Shown: in pieces, positions 22,088-32,083 of the stretch
Numbering within the stretch: the first letter of the stretch is position 1
Layout of the letters: every line of letters starts with the position of its first letter
NCBI RefSeq assembly: GCF_024362695.1
Contig: NC_065425.1
Location: 3,601,001-3,665,000 of the forward strand
Length of the DNA: 64,000 bases
Source of the DNA: Pectinophora gossypiella
Taxonomy: Eukaryota > Arthropoda > Insecta > Lepidoptera > Gelechiidae
Direction: 5' to 3'
Translations under genes and position numbers: made by a program
The notes under the pieces: generated by a model
What the model was told of the DNA's origin: nothing
What the model saw: only the letters and a program-made list of their open reading frames with translations
Databases searched by the model: none

Positions 22088-22430
22088 TCATCATCCGTGG
22101 TCTAGTGGTTAAAGCGTTAGCGTTGAATTCGATTCCCGTTGGGAACCATCGCCGAAATCACTCTGTGAGTCTCTACTTTGTTTGGTAAAGACTTTTCAGT
22201 TGTTTTAAGTTTACGCGGTTATTATCATAATTAAAGCACATAATAACGGGTTCTAACGGGAGTCTCATATCCCCATTTAAACGCGGTAAGAACCCGTTAT
22301 TATGTGCTTTAATTAAGACTTTTCAGGCTTGAATCACCTGATTGTCTGAAAAAGTAAAATGATTCCGTGCGTCAGACGGCTTGTTAAGTCGTAAAAACAG
22401 CTCCACCAACCTTATCTTCTCCCCATTATC
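22088..22430 (+). mobile_element. SINE-C interrupted by family Y
   Basis: The head with CCGTGGTCTAGTGGTTAAAG and the ATTCGATTCCCG B-box region start the element. It breaks at 22199 and resumes at 22315 with GACTTTTCAGGCTTGAATCA. The 3' tail is degraded. Confidence 0.75.
22188..22326 (-). mobile_element. family Y insert, 115 bp, 12-bp target duplication
   Basis: AAGACTTTTCAG occurs at 22188-22199 and 22315-22326. The insert (22200-22314) contains AAAGCACATAATAACGGGTT and, inverted, AACCCGTTATTATGTGCTTT, so it can fold into a stem. It has no poly(A). Orientation is set by comparison with 43273-43473. Confidence 0.8.
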
Positions 22431-22636
22431 TAAAGCCCGTTTATGTCTCTCTGTCATTGCATATTGTCGATATTTCCATTATATCGATAAAGTTTTGATG
22501 AATGGGTTACATCACTAGTTGAAGCTGTTCCTAACTCGGTTATAGAGCGATCTCGGCCGGCAGACTCAATATCGAAAGCGATGTACTTATACAACAAAAA
22601 TAATGTTTGTCTGTATGAATTGGAGCCTTAGGAACC

Positions 22637-22890
22637 CTGTCACCAGGGTTGATGACGTTGGTCTTTTTCTTCTATCGTGTGGGTTGTGAGGTGGACTACC
22701 AACCCCATCAACCCTGGTGTCAGGGTTATTACTGAGCCGCCATAGGCTCCTGACATGACTCATGTAACGACTACGTACTTACATCAGTAAGTAAAAACCG
22801 GGACCAACGGCTTAACGTGCCTGACGTGAGGACGTGATGACGTTGGTAATCTACCTCAGAACCCACACGAAAGTAGAAGAGAAGAATACA
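22637..22890. mobile_element. SINE-A inside SINE-A, opposite orientations
   Basis: A plus-oriented 3' piece (CACCAGGGTTGATGACGTTGG) is followed by a minus-oriented truncated copy (22664-22835, starting CTTCTATCGTGTGGGTTG), then by the plus-oriented tail again (CGTTGGTAATCTACCTCAGA). An AAG/GGAGAA purine run follows. Confidence 0.7.
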
Positions 22891-22894
22891 AGAA

Positions 22895-23230
22895 GAAGGA
22901 GAAGAAGAGAAGAAGGAGCCTTAGGAGAAATCTCATTCGAACCGTGAGCCGCCTTAACGCGTTAGTGCAAGCGAGAAAGACTATCCACACGCGCGCTCTC
23001 TTACTCCTGACGTACCGTAACGGTTCCTAAAGTAAGATCTAAAAAGGTTGAGGTAATATATAAAGTAAATAATACCTACAAATAAAAACATATTTAAGGA
23101 TTTTTTTCTAAGTTTACAAAAATAATATGTTCTTAAAGGCCAAAGTGCTTTTAGAATCGTAACCCCATAAATCTGGGCCGCAAGAGGATAACAATTCAAA
23201 TGTAACCATGCTTTTGGCAGTTTTAAGATA
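22895..23230. other. no feature recognised
   Basis: A purine-rich run near 22880-22920 and a CpG-richer patch near 22940-23020 are the only notable points. Confidence 0.4.
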
Positions 23231-23233
23231 AAC

Positions 23234-23336
23234 TTCTTCTATCGTGTGGGTTGTGAGTTGGATTACCAACCCCATCAACCCTGGTATCAGGGTTACTATT
23301 GAGCCGCCAAGGCCCTGACATGTAACGACTACTTGA
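23234..23336 (-). mobile_element. SINE-A, 5'-truncated
   Basis: It carries only the tail part, from the TCTTCTATCGTGTGGGTTG end to GGCCCTGACATGTAACGAC. Confidence 0.8.
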
Positions 23337-23339
23337 ATA

Positions 23340-23800
23340 CAATACCAAGTCAAGTAAGGGCAAGACGCTAGTGCATCAAGTTTACCTAGTTCCCGACGCT
23401 ACAACACGCTATTAATAACGCTACAGAGCTGGGAAAACCCCTCTAGGATTAAAGTGCTTTCTAATGATAAACAATTTGAACACATATTCAAACACAACAA
23501 CTAACACACATAAAGGTGCTGATTCCAGTACTTACACATCAATTCAATTCAATTTTTGAAGTATGGCTACTGTCATCTTTGACAATTCTGCCAGTGTCGA
23601 GGTTCGAGAATACACGTGGATCCGGAGTAAATCAAATGATCGGTGTTGTTGTTGAATCAGTCTAAAAAAGTTGTTTAGTTTTCGATACTATAAACATAGT
23701 TACATAAATAAATACTAACAGTATAGGATGTAAATATATAAATAATTATAATCAAATTTTGTACTTAAAAATAATAATATTATCATTTATAAATGCTTCT
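23340..23800. other. no feature recognised
   Basis: The segment GGTGCTGATTCCAGTA near 23516 recalls the outer edge of MITE-3. Confidence 0.4.
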
Positions 23801-23804
23801 TACG

Positions 23805-23875
23805 CCCTCCTGTTGATTGAGGGGAGGCCTGTGCCCAGCAGTGGGACGTATATAGGCTGTTTATGTAATGTTATG
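23805..23875 (+). mobile_element. SINE-C tail fragment
   Basis: Only the RTE-like 3' part with GGAGGCCTGTGCCCAGCAGT and TATATAGGCTGTTTATG is present. Confidence 0.75.
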
Positions 23876-23884
23876 TATAGGGGG

Positions 23885-24005
23885 CGAATCTAATTTTATT
23901 TTAATTTGTACCTGTCATTTTCTTATCCGCTGAAAACGAAAGAGACGGGTAATCGACAAGCATAACATTTATGGAACACACGTCAATTTTAAGCTGTGAA
24001 AATCG
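23885..24005. mobile_element. MITE-3, left half
   Basis: It starts CTAATTTTATTTTAATTTGT, continues with ACCTGTCATTTTCTTATCCG, and stops near GTCAATTTTAAGCTG. Confidence 0.65.
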
Positions 24006-24492
24006 CTCTCAACATTTTACTACTTACGTGTCAGGTGTATAAAACATAGTTTAAGTACCTTTTAATCTGTGTTAGTGTACTAACACCGGCAGTTTTTTTT
24101 TGCAAATAAGTAGGTTAATAACAACACCACATTAACGAGTTTTTTCCCTACATAGTGTAGCGATAAAGAAGAGGAACTCGCTAGCAATTAAATAAATTTA
24201 ATGGGAAATGCAATTTAAGGAATTAAAACTATTATAAATTAACACGAACATAGATAAAAGGTAACCTCACCTACCTCCGTTGATCAACGAAAGTTTTTAA
24301 AGATTATGCCAAAAGGAACACCAAACACAAACGATGCCGCGCGGGGCTTTAAGAATTTTGAAGAAGCTTCCTAAATAAATATTCACAAATAGCGGAAATA
24401 ATATTTAAAAAAAAGGTTCTGGAATATAAAAAGAAACAAAAGCAATTTGGTTCTTCGCAGCCGTAGATATTCCGTCGATCCGTCCGTCTCGT

Positions 24493-25054
24493 AGGGACCG
24501 TTGAAGCGATACAGCTTCAGGTCAGGAAACGGGTAACGGCAAGTGACAGGAACCGCAGAGTCAGAGCGACCGTAGCAACTTCGCAGTCGCAACTCGAATC
24601 ATATACATATAGGATCCGTGGGGATGGGGCGGCTTCGCACACGATGTAGCTCCAGGTAAAAACCAAAACCCAAGGGGATTTCCCTTATCTACAAAGATAA
24701 ATAATAAAATAGAAAAGAGGAATCAAAGAAAAAGAAGAAAGAAGAGCAAACCAACACGAACTTACCAGGGAAAATGAAATACCATAATTATATCACCAGA
24801 AATTACGTTTTACGTTTCACAATTAAAACAGCACGTTTAAAAACACATACAGAACATTAAATTAGATTTTCCAGATAAAATACAAGAAAACCAATAGTCA
24901 GCCACAAAGAATATCTCTCAAATGTCAAGAAACAAACAAACAAACCATGGAGACAAATTCATATTTCAAATTTTAAATATAGCATACGTCCAAAAAGCCA
25001 GAAAAAGAAAACTTGATAAGCAAAAAGATTGCGCTGCAGCAAAATTACGCTGCA
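24493..25054 (+). repeat. 562-bp direct repeat, copy 1 (inside the putative LTR)
   Basis: It runs from AGGGACCGTTGAAGCGATAC to AAAATTACGCTGCA. It aligns with 25829-26390 at a constant offset of 1336 and without indels. I saw no mismatch by eye. The first six bases, AGGGAC, are also the last six of the primer-binding site in copy 2. Confidence 0.93.
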
Positions 25055-25510
25055 GTCATCCCCCTTCCAGAGAGAAGAATGGAAACCTGGAAGACTAGAT
25101 GAAGTAAAGTGCAAGAACAGTGGAAGGTGTAAACGAGAAGGTAGGAACGGTAGACATGATCAAAGGTAAAGCTAAAACGAAATACGAAAAAGAAGGGTAA
25201 GGTGGATGTAAAATGAACTACCAAAACGGATGAGTATGACAAGAATGAAATAAAACAACGACAAGACGAAAATACTAAAACTAAACGATCCCAGATTGAA
25301 TACCACAATCACTATTACAAAGCGGTTAACGACAAGGAAACCTTGAAAGAGTAAAAAAACAAGGGACGCACCTAAAACTAAATTGAACACGTCGCGAACG
25401 CGCCAACGCAGACTTAAAACCTAAACAAACCGGTTCTAAACCTAGACAAAGAAAGCAGAAAAGAAAACAAGAACAACAAATAAGAAAAGTGTTTACAAAA
25501 ATATACAAAG
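25055..25510. other. purine-rich, T-poor stretch in the putative LTR
   Basis: The plus strand is rich in A and G and poor in T, which opens long minus-strand frames (25045-25508). Those frames consist mainly of F, S, L, V and R residues and look like composition artefacts. This part does not recur in the window. Confidence 0.5.
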
Positions 25511-25816
25511 TTTAAAATAAGTAACGTGCGAAAATAAACACGCATGTGTCAAATACAAAATGGGGTCAACGCTTTTAAAAATATGTAAAAATCCAACACC
25601 CTGACACGTCATGATGTGTCAGGTGTTCAAAAAAACATGACATGGCAATAGGTGACAATGGTGATGACAAACAACATGCATGATAATGACTATGATGGTC
25701 CAAGGAGAATAAATTACGGAAAAAAAAAGTTAAGGGACGAATGAACATACTTCGCGAAGCACCAATAACGATAATTTAATTGCTAGCGAGTTCCTCTTCT
25801 TTATCGCTACATTTTT

Positions 25817-25834
25817 TGGCGCCCGAACAGGGAC
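25817..25834 (+). other. primer-binding site, tRNA-Lys type
   Basis: TGGCGCCCGAACAGGGAC is an 18-base complement of the 3' end of tRNA-Lys(UUU), including the CCA. Many LTR retroelements and retroviruses prime minus-strand synthesis there. It lies five T residues after the CGCTACA end. The match stops after exactly 18 bases (the next base, C, breaks it), as expected of a functional site. Confidence 0.9.
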
Positions 25835-26390
25835 CGTTGAAGCGATACAGCTTCAGGTCAGGAAACGGGTAACGGCAAGTGACAGGAACCGCAGAGTCAG
25901 AGCGACCGTAGCAACTTCGCAGTCGCAACTCGAATCATATACATATAGGATCCGTGGGGATGGGGCGGCTTCGCACACGATGTAGCTCCAGGTAAAAACC
26001 AAAACCCAAGGGGATTTCCCTTATCTACAAAGATAAATAATAAAATAGAAAAGAGGAATCAAAGAAAAAGAAGAAAGAAGAGCAAACCAACACGAACTTA
26101 CCAGGGAAAATGAAATACCATAATTATATCACCAGAAATTACGTTTTACGTTTCACAATTAAAACAGCACGTTTAAAAACACATACAGAACATTAAATTA
26201 GATTTTCCAGATAAAATACAAGAAAACCAATAGTCAGCCACAAAGAATATCTCTCAAATGTCAAGAAACAAACAAACAAACCATGGAGACAAATTCATAT
26301 TTCAAATTTTAAATATAGCATACGTCCAAAAAGCCAGAAAAAGAAAACTTGATAAGCAAAAAGATTGCGCTGCAGCAAAATTACGCTGCA
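25829..26390 (+). repeat. 562-bp direct repeat, copy 2 (leader after the primer-binding site)
   Basis: This copy follows the primer-binding site and so occupies the place of a retroelement leader. It ends at the same base as copy 1 (GCTGCA) and then passes into unrelated sequence. No gag-like frame follows. Confidence 0.93.
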
Positions 26391-26426
26391 ATAGGTACCT
26401 AATAAGCGTTCAAAAGTTAAATTTTT

Positions 26427-26482
26427 CGTCCTAATTATACAAACTATAAGTTCACAAACTTATAGTTTGTATAATTAGGACG
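26427..26482. repeat. perfect 26-bp hairpin
   Basis: The arm CGTCCTAATTATACAAACTA continues to AAGTT, is followed by a CACA loop, and then by the exact reverse complement ending in AATTAGGACG. All 26 bases pair. It lies 36 bp after the end of repeat copy 2. It could be a miniature inverted-repeat element, a recent inverted duplication or part of the retroelement. Confidence 0.93.
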
Positions 26483-26489
26483 TGTAGAG

Positions 26490-26895
26490 TTAGAAATTTG
26501 GCGTTACATGAGATCTGATGACTTCTTGACATTGTGACCGATATAATCTCGTCTTGGCAACATTTTTACATGAAAATGTTTTTGTCATTATATCCATCTC
26601 CCTCACACCCTCTTGTGTATGGAAATGACGGTTGAACGTAAACATAGCGTTGAGTTTTGGGAAACAAGTTTTTTTCAATTTGTAAGCCGAATGTTTTTGT
26701 CCAAAACAAAATCACACTTACACACACACACACACACTTTTACATCACAAGTTGCAATTAGTTTTAAACTAGCCCACTAACTTACCACATTTAAGTAAAA
26801 AGCTATATTCAATCTGCGGCACTAGGCCTCTGAGATACCCACCTGGATTTAAACAAATCTGTGTAATTTGTGTAAAAATCACGTCTAAATCTACT
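26490..26895. other. no feature recognised apart from a short CA tract
   Basis: A (CA)n run lies at 26718-26737. The rest is unassigned. Confidence 0.45.
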
Positions 26896-26989
26896 CTTAT
26901 TGTGACTACATAAACTGCCTATATACGTCCCACTGCTGGGCACAGGCCTCCCCTCAATCAACCGGAGGGGGACTATCTTATTGTGACTA
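26896..26989 (-). mobile_element. SINE-C tail-only insertion, 13-bp target duplication
   Basis: CTTATTGTGACTA flanks both sides (26896-26908 and 26977-26989). Only the last ~68 bp of SINE-C were copied (ATATACGTCCCACTGCTGGG to AACCGGAGGGGG), a very short 5'-truncated retroposition. Confidence 0.85.
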
Positions 26990-28220
26990 TCTTGTCTAAT
27001 TATTATTTGTGTAAGTACTCCTAAGTATTACTATAGGTTGAGTACTGCTGCGTTTATAGCTACGGTTAAGTTTACATTAGTATAGGCGATAGAAATAAAA
27101 CGACGGAATAATTTTGGAAAGAAGCGCGTTCGGAGTGCCGCTCGGTAGACCGCTCGATATATGCGACAGTAACTGTGCGGCTTACAACCGACGACTGCCG
27201 TAGGGGCAGGCGCTCGGTATATAAAAAATTAACGAGCCTCGCATTAGGTACCTACTTCGCGGACCTCAGACAGCGCTTGTCTTTATTTAAAATAAACCTT
27301 AAAGCAACATCATTATAAATGAAATAAGGATGCATGATGCGTCGCCTACAATTAGTAATACCTTGAGTAGGTAACTACTAATTTACCCCATCGTTATTAT
27401 TTAATGTGTTTTATTTTTTACATTAAATTACGTCTAATACACCTGGTTAAGTTCATTAATGTAAATTTATATAAATAAGGATACAAACAAGCGAGTCATT
27501 CCCGACACAAGTCTTTTTAGTATTTAATGGTAAGACTTATTCACAATTAGTTATGTTGATTTGGAAAATAAACTATTTTTATTTTATTTTTATTTTTTTA
27601 TCAAAATAATTGAAAATGTATTTTTTATTCTTGTTTATCTTATAAATTAAAGTAAACTTATGTATACGTAAAGTAAAACAATGGCTGAACCCTCGTCAGT
27701 TTTATATCGCCATCACCTTACACGCTCATCCATCATTCGTGTCCACATTATCGCCTAATGTAATAAATGATTGACGATGTAGAATTTTCCTAAATGCTGA
27801 TTTTTTTAGAACATTTAATGATTAATAATTTATAGAAGATGTGAAAACTATCAAAACTGTAAGTCACGCTATGGAATTCGAGCTTTATTCAAATATCAGG
27901 CGGGTTAATTTACGCCACATTAAAATAGTAACATACACTTCACTTCCACGTTTTCTTTCTTCGCTTTAAAACTATAAAACATTGGTTCTAAAAATATCAC
28001 ACACAGATTTAGCTAACTATTTTAGTCATAAAGTTAAAAGTGGTAACATTTGCACTTTATTTTCATCGGTATTAAACATAAAAGTAATTTCCCTGTCCCA
28101 ATAGAATGAGACATAAAAATAGGCATGTAATGCTTCAGTTAAGGTAAAGCAATAAAATCAGACAATTAATTTTATAAGTAATAAAATGGGACTGATTTAG
28201 GCTCATTAAATTTTTATGGG
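26990..28220. other. no feature recognised
   Basis: AT-rich, except a CpG-richer patch at 27110-27240 with two imperfect words, CGCTCGATATA and CGCTCGGTATA. No frame or repeat family is seen. Confidence 0.45.
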
Positions 28221-28223
28221 ATT

Positions 28224-28405
28224 AGACCGATTTGGTTATTATATTATAGCTGTATTGGGCTGGTTTTCCCTTCGCGGAAGGTTAGACAGGCAGTCGCTTC
28301 TGTAAAAAACTGGACCTGTCAAATCTTCAGGTTAGGTAAGCGGACCCTGTGAAAAACGGGATAATGCTAGGGAGATGTTGATGATGAGACCGATTTGGTT
28401 ATTAT
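28224..28405 (+). mobile_element. SINE-D, 5'-truncated, 19-bp target duplication
   Basis: AGACCGATTTGGTTATTAT occurs at 28224-28242 and 28387-28405. The element between them carries TGGGCTGGTTTTCCCTTCGC, CAGGTTAGGTAAGCGGACCC and a GATG-rich tail. It gives the clearest boundary for the SINE-D 3' end. Confidence 0.9.
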
Positions 28406-28479
28406 TGCTATAAAAACTGCGTCCATAAAAATCGAACCTGTTAAATTTTCAGGAGAAAAAACACAAAACAAACAAAACA

Positions 28480-28600
28480 ATGTACAAATCTGTCAAATCG
28501 GTCAAATTGTACTGCATTCATGTGTTATATCTGATTCTTGAAATTTTAGTTGTGTGCAATAAAATATATTTGAATTGATATGATTTGATTTGAAATAAGC
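28480..28600 (+). mobile_element. LINE 3' tail with GATTT/GAATT repeats
   Basis: GTGTGCAATAAAATATATTT is followed by TGATTTGATTTG. It resembles the LINE-G tail in inverted form elsewhere. No coding part is present. Confidence 0.5.
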
Positions 28601-28798
28601 GTGATCTTAAATGCATGCAGTAATGCATGTGGTATACGTAAATGAGAAGATAACACCTTTAGCTGTAAACTTGGAACCATCAACGTTGAACTTTACTACA
28701 TAAATCAAACCAATTTGATCTGTCTAGACGGTAGTATTGCTGCAAGTTACGACGTCTCGTAAGTTCTGAAGCGTAAGCGTATTGGTTTCTCCCATATA

Positions 28799-29020
28799 CA
28801 GGCTGTTAGTGACATCGTAACGAATACTCAGGGGGATGACTCAGACTATTCTGAGTTAATATCAAGTGGAATTTCTCCGTCGCCAAAGTGAGGATAAATT
28901 TTTGGTTTTTAAAAAATATTTTAAGGTTTATACTTTTGCGCTGGATAATTCCACTTGATACTAACTCAGAATAATGAGCTGAATCACCCCCCTGAGTATT
29001 CGTTACGATGTAACTTATAC
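28799..29020. mobile_element. MITE-1, both arms
   Basis: It starts ACAGGCTGTTAGTGACATCG and ends in the inverted arm CGTTACGATGTAACTTATAC. Confidence 0.72.
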
Positions 29021-29044
29021 CCCATACAAACACATAAAAGTACG

Positions 29045-29270
29045 TATGGGTTTTATTCGCACCGTAACGTATACTGAGGGGGATAACTCAGACGATAATA
29101 AATTCTGAGTTGATTAATATCAGTGGAATTGTCGGAAAATTCTTGAAAATGTTTGTATTTTTTTTTATTTATTTTCAGTTCCATACTTAGAATTCCACTT
29201 GAAATCAACTCGGAATCATGGTCTGAATCATCCGTCAAAGTTTTCGTTACGATGTCAATAACACCCTGTA
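29045..29270. mobile_element. MITE-1, second copy in tandem
   Basis: The left arm is diverged (TTTATTCGCACCGTAACG). The right arm ends GATGTCAATAACACCCTG before TA. Confidence 0.7.
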
Positions 29271-29379
29271 TTGTTGTGGTTGCAATATTTGTTGCTTCTG
29301 GCCAGGTAGAGCGCAGGTCTGGTAGTGAATGCCGTTCATAACGTTTACCTATTTATCAGTATATTGCACATAGTGAATA

Positions 29380-29440
29380 TAAATAGTTTATTATAAAAGG
29401 ATGCTACACACAAAAAAAGACAATAACGCAAAAAAAAATG
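29380..29440 (-). mobile_element. LINE-F 3' tail
   Basis: It shares GTTTATTATAAAAGGATG with 1308-1395. Confidence 0.45.
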
Positions 29441-29487
29441 AAAATAAAAGAAAAAAGTTTACGATAAAAGGTGTGGGCAAAAGTAGG

Positions 29488-29622
29488 TTCCCGATTGAGG
29501 GAAATCGTCGACCACGCTGGCGGAGTCGGTATCGGGGTCCTGAAGTGTTTGTTGTCGTGAGCTGGTTGGCCGCCTATATGGCTAGAGTACCCGGGTCGTT
29601 GGGGTCATTATATTACGTCCTT
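29488..29622 (-). mobile_element. family P, 5' part only
   Basis: It carries the 5' third of family P (GTCGACCACGCTGGCGG to TATTACGTCCTTCAGG) without the poly(A) end. It was therefore broken after insertion. Confidence 0.75.
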
Positions 29623-29665
29623 CAGGTAAATATGTTAAAAACAAGCAAGGGAAGTATGTTATGTG

Positions 29666-29794
29666 TTAGTGTGTGTGTGTGTGTGTGTGTGTGTATGTTG
29701 TGTGTGGTATGTTATTGTTTGGGTAGTATATTATAGGGTAGGGTAGGGTTTTGGGTAGTGTATTATTGTGCGTGTGCGTGTGCGTGTGCGTGTG

Positions 29795-29845
<51 letters not shown>
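29666..29845. repeat. two GT microsatellites
   Basis: (GT)n runs lie at 29669-29694 and, with TGCG variants, at 29766-29844. GGTAGTATATTATAGGGTAG sequence lies between them. Confidence 0.9.
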
Positions 29846-29849
29846 CTCA

Positions 29850-30900
29850 GGTCTAAATAACCGTTTGAGATAGGTAAGCCTTTGAAAATAAGAACACATA
29901 ATTATGTATCTCGCAAGTCTCAATATATGAGCCAGATACGTTCATGTGAAATAGTTTTTGATTTATGAGGGGGTCAAAAGTGGTTCCAAACGGTTCGTGT
30001 AACACACGGTGCAGCTCGCCAGTTCTGTTTCTTGAACTTGGCTTGACACGCTGCCGCGCGTCTAGATGTAGTCCTCGAGTCACTCACTATAGGGTCCTTA
30101 ATTATTAATGTTAAGATTATATTTAGGTGCGTACATATTTTACCAATCTACTACGGTCTATTTGCCTAAAGCGAAATTCTGTTATAGTCATATTACCCCT
30201 AATATGCGCAATTTATTAGATTAATGAACTTAATGGTGCTAATTCTGTGACAGACAACTGCTGACAACTTAATAACGATGTATTGTGAGATCATTGTGTA
30301 TGAATGGAATAATTATTATCATTAACATGAAGTTCACAGCCTCAGTCTAGTGATTAGAGAATCGCTACGTCGATTCTCGCTACGACGCGTCTCTTTACGG
30401 TGAGACGTTTGACGTCGTGTTTCTCTACGGTGCGTTCTCTTTGTTTTCCCTCAACATTGAGCTTGATGTATGTATTTTGCGTCATTATAATTGTGTTTTG
30501 ATCTGTACAAAACAAATGACAGACGCGACGTCACGCCATTCGCCGTAGCCAGAATCAACGTTCATAGGGAGTCGCTATCAAAGCCATAATTCATATTATA
30601 TCCATAATACTTTCGGTAATGTACAACACCTGGCTACTAAGCTACATTTATCACAAAAGTCACATTCTGAAACTTCCATATTTCATACCCGTCCCGCGTC
30701 GTCCGTAAGTAAAATAGCCGATACTTCTATACAACCCAAGATGACCCAAAGATCTTCTCGCGAATAAATCTTCTGACAAAAATTTCTGAGGAATTGGAAA
30801 AAAGCATCGGTGGTACACCATCTAGACTACTAATAAGTTACTAACGCGTTCTGTCAACAAGTCTGACGAAGAGATCAGATAAATATAAGATAATTGATGT
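29850..30900. other. no recognised feature; CpG-rich patch at 30355-30590
   Basis: 30360-30450 carries clustered words such as CTCGCTACGACGCGTCTC and CTCTACGGTG. A partly complementary CpG-rich patch lies at 30525-30560. It may be a degenerate inverted-repeat element. The rest is unassigned. Confidence 0.35.
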
Positions 30901-31090
30901 GAAGTTTTCATCTCGAGCTCCTCCGTGCTTCGGAAGGCACGTTAAGCCGTTGGTCCCGGCTGCATTAGCAGTCGTTAATAACCATCAATCCGCACTGGGC
31001 CCGCGTGATGGTTTAAGGCCCGATCTCCCTATCCATCCATAGAGAAGGCCCGTGCCCCAGCAGTGGGGACGTTAATGGGCTGATGATGAA
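30901..31090 (+). mobile_element. SINE-B without its head
   Basis: It starts in GTTTTCATCTCGAGCTCCTC and runs through the core and tail. The tRNA-like and 5S-like parts are missing. Confidence 0.85.
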
Positions 31091-31351
31091 TTGATGAGAA
31101 AATATATTTATTTTATTTGCCTTATCAACAATTGCATAAAATGCTTCAGCATGGGCGAGTCAGTCCCATAACAAAACTTATAACATGCAACGTTCGACCA
31201 ATAGCGTCCCTTTTCGTGACAAATTTTGACTTTGATGACCTTGAGTGAGCCAATCAGCGTGCTTCCCTAATCCTTCGCTTACCTCAGCTACAGAATGAAT
31301 TCTCAAAAATCAGACATCACCCGTCTTTTTACAAAAGGAAGACCTATATTC

Positions 31352-31520
31352 TCCAGAAATGCGTCTTGGGGGTACTTACCTATGTGACCTAACCTGTATT
31401 AGGCTAGTTTTTTCTTCGCTGGTTGGAAGGTCAGGGAGTCGCTTTTATAAAAAGTGTCTGACAAATGTTCAGGTTAGGTAAGCGGACCCGGTGAAAAATG
31501 GGATAGCGCTAACGAGATGA
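31352..31520 (+). mobile_element. SINE-D
   Basis: It runs from GAAATGCGTCTTGGGGG through TGTGACCTAACCTGTATTAG to GGACCCGGTGAAAAATGGGA. Confidence 0.78.
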
Positions 31521-31842
31521 AAATCCGTGGACATCTTTAGAGGCGCGGACTATATCTTAAATCGGGTAATATCTTTTAAATCGGGTACTATCTTTAGTCA
31601 TCGTTTTGTAATAAGATATCAGGCGTCTATTTGTTTGTATGACGATGGGAAAGTCACCTCTTCTGGGATCTGTACCCTTGTCAAGCTAGGGTTCGACGCC
31701 AGGTGTTAGTTTTTCTCACTTCTATTAATTCCTGCGAAAAGGGATTCGAAGAGTTTACTGCGTTCGTTGTAGTGTAAATTGAGTCAGATTTGGGCTGGAA
31801 CCAGCCGTAGAAAGTAACGAAAGGATTTTTTTTACATAAAAA

Positions 31843-32010
31843 CATCACGCTTGTACTCCTAAAGGAGTAGACAGAGGTGTATGTAGTACATCCACTCCTC
31901 TCTCTACTATGTTTAAGTCCCATGTAACATGGGGCGAGTCTATTGCAATTAACCGGGCACAAATCCTGAAACCCACGAGATATTAATTATCTACGATCTA
32001 AACATGAATT
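31843..32010 (+). repeat. family I copy
   Basis: It starts CATCACGCTTGTACTCCTAA, has GAGTAGACAGAGGTGTATG and ends near CGGGCACAAATCCTGAAACC. Related copies lie at 15890, 42008-42315 and 53985-54020. Class unknown. Confidence 0.55.
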
Positions 32011-32083
32011 CAAACTCAAAGTCAAGTTTGTTTTTTTTTACGATGTAATAGACAATTAATGGGTAACGCTATTAGTAATTAGT

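Larger units (their letters stand above)
24156..25811 (+). mobile_element. putative LTR of an unusual retroelement, with 37-bp inverted ends
   Basis: The segment starts TGTAGCGATAAAGAAGAGG and ends in the exact inverted copy finishing TTCTTTATCGCTACA; 37 bases match at each end (24156-24192 and 25775-25811). The TG...CA termini and a primer-binding site five bases after the end fit an LTR of 1656 bp. Inverted ends this long are unusual for an LTR. It contains one copy of the 562-bp repeat. An alternative is two oppositely oriented partial LTRs flanking internal sequence. No coding frame is seen. Confidence 0.55.

Noticed and set aside
25045..25508. Overlapping minus-strand reading frames of 60-87 codons
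   Set aside because: They follow from the T-poor plus strand. The peptides are biased and have no domain.
29666..29923. A frame rich in His-Thr repeats
   Set aside because: It is the translation of the GT microsatellite.
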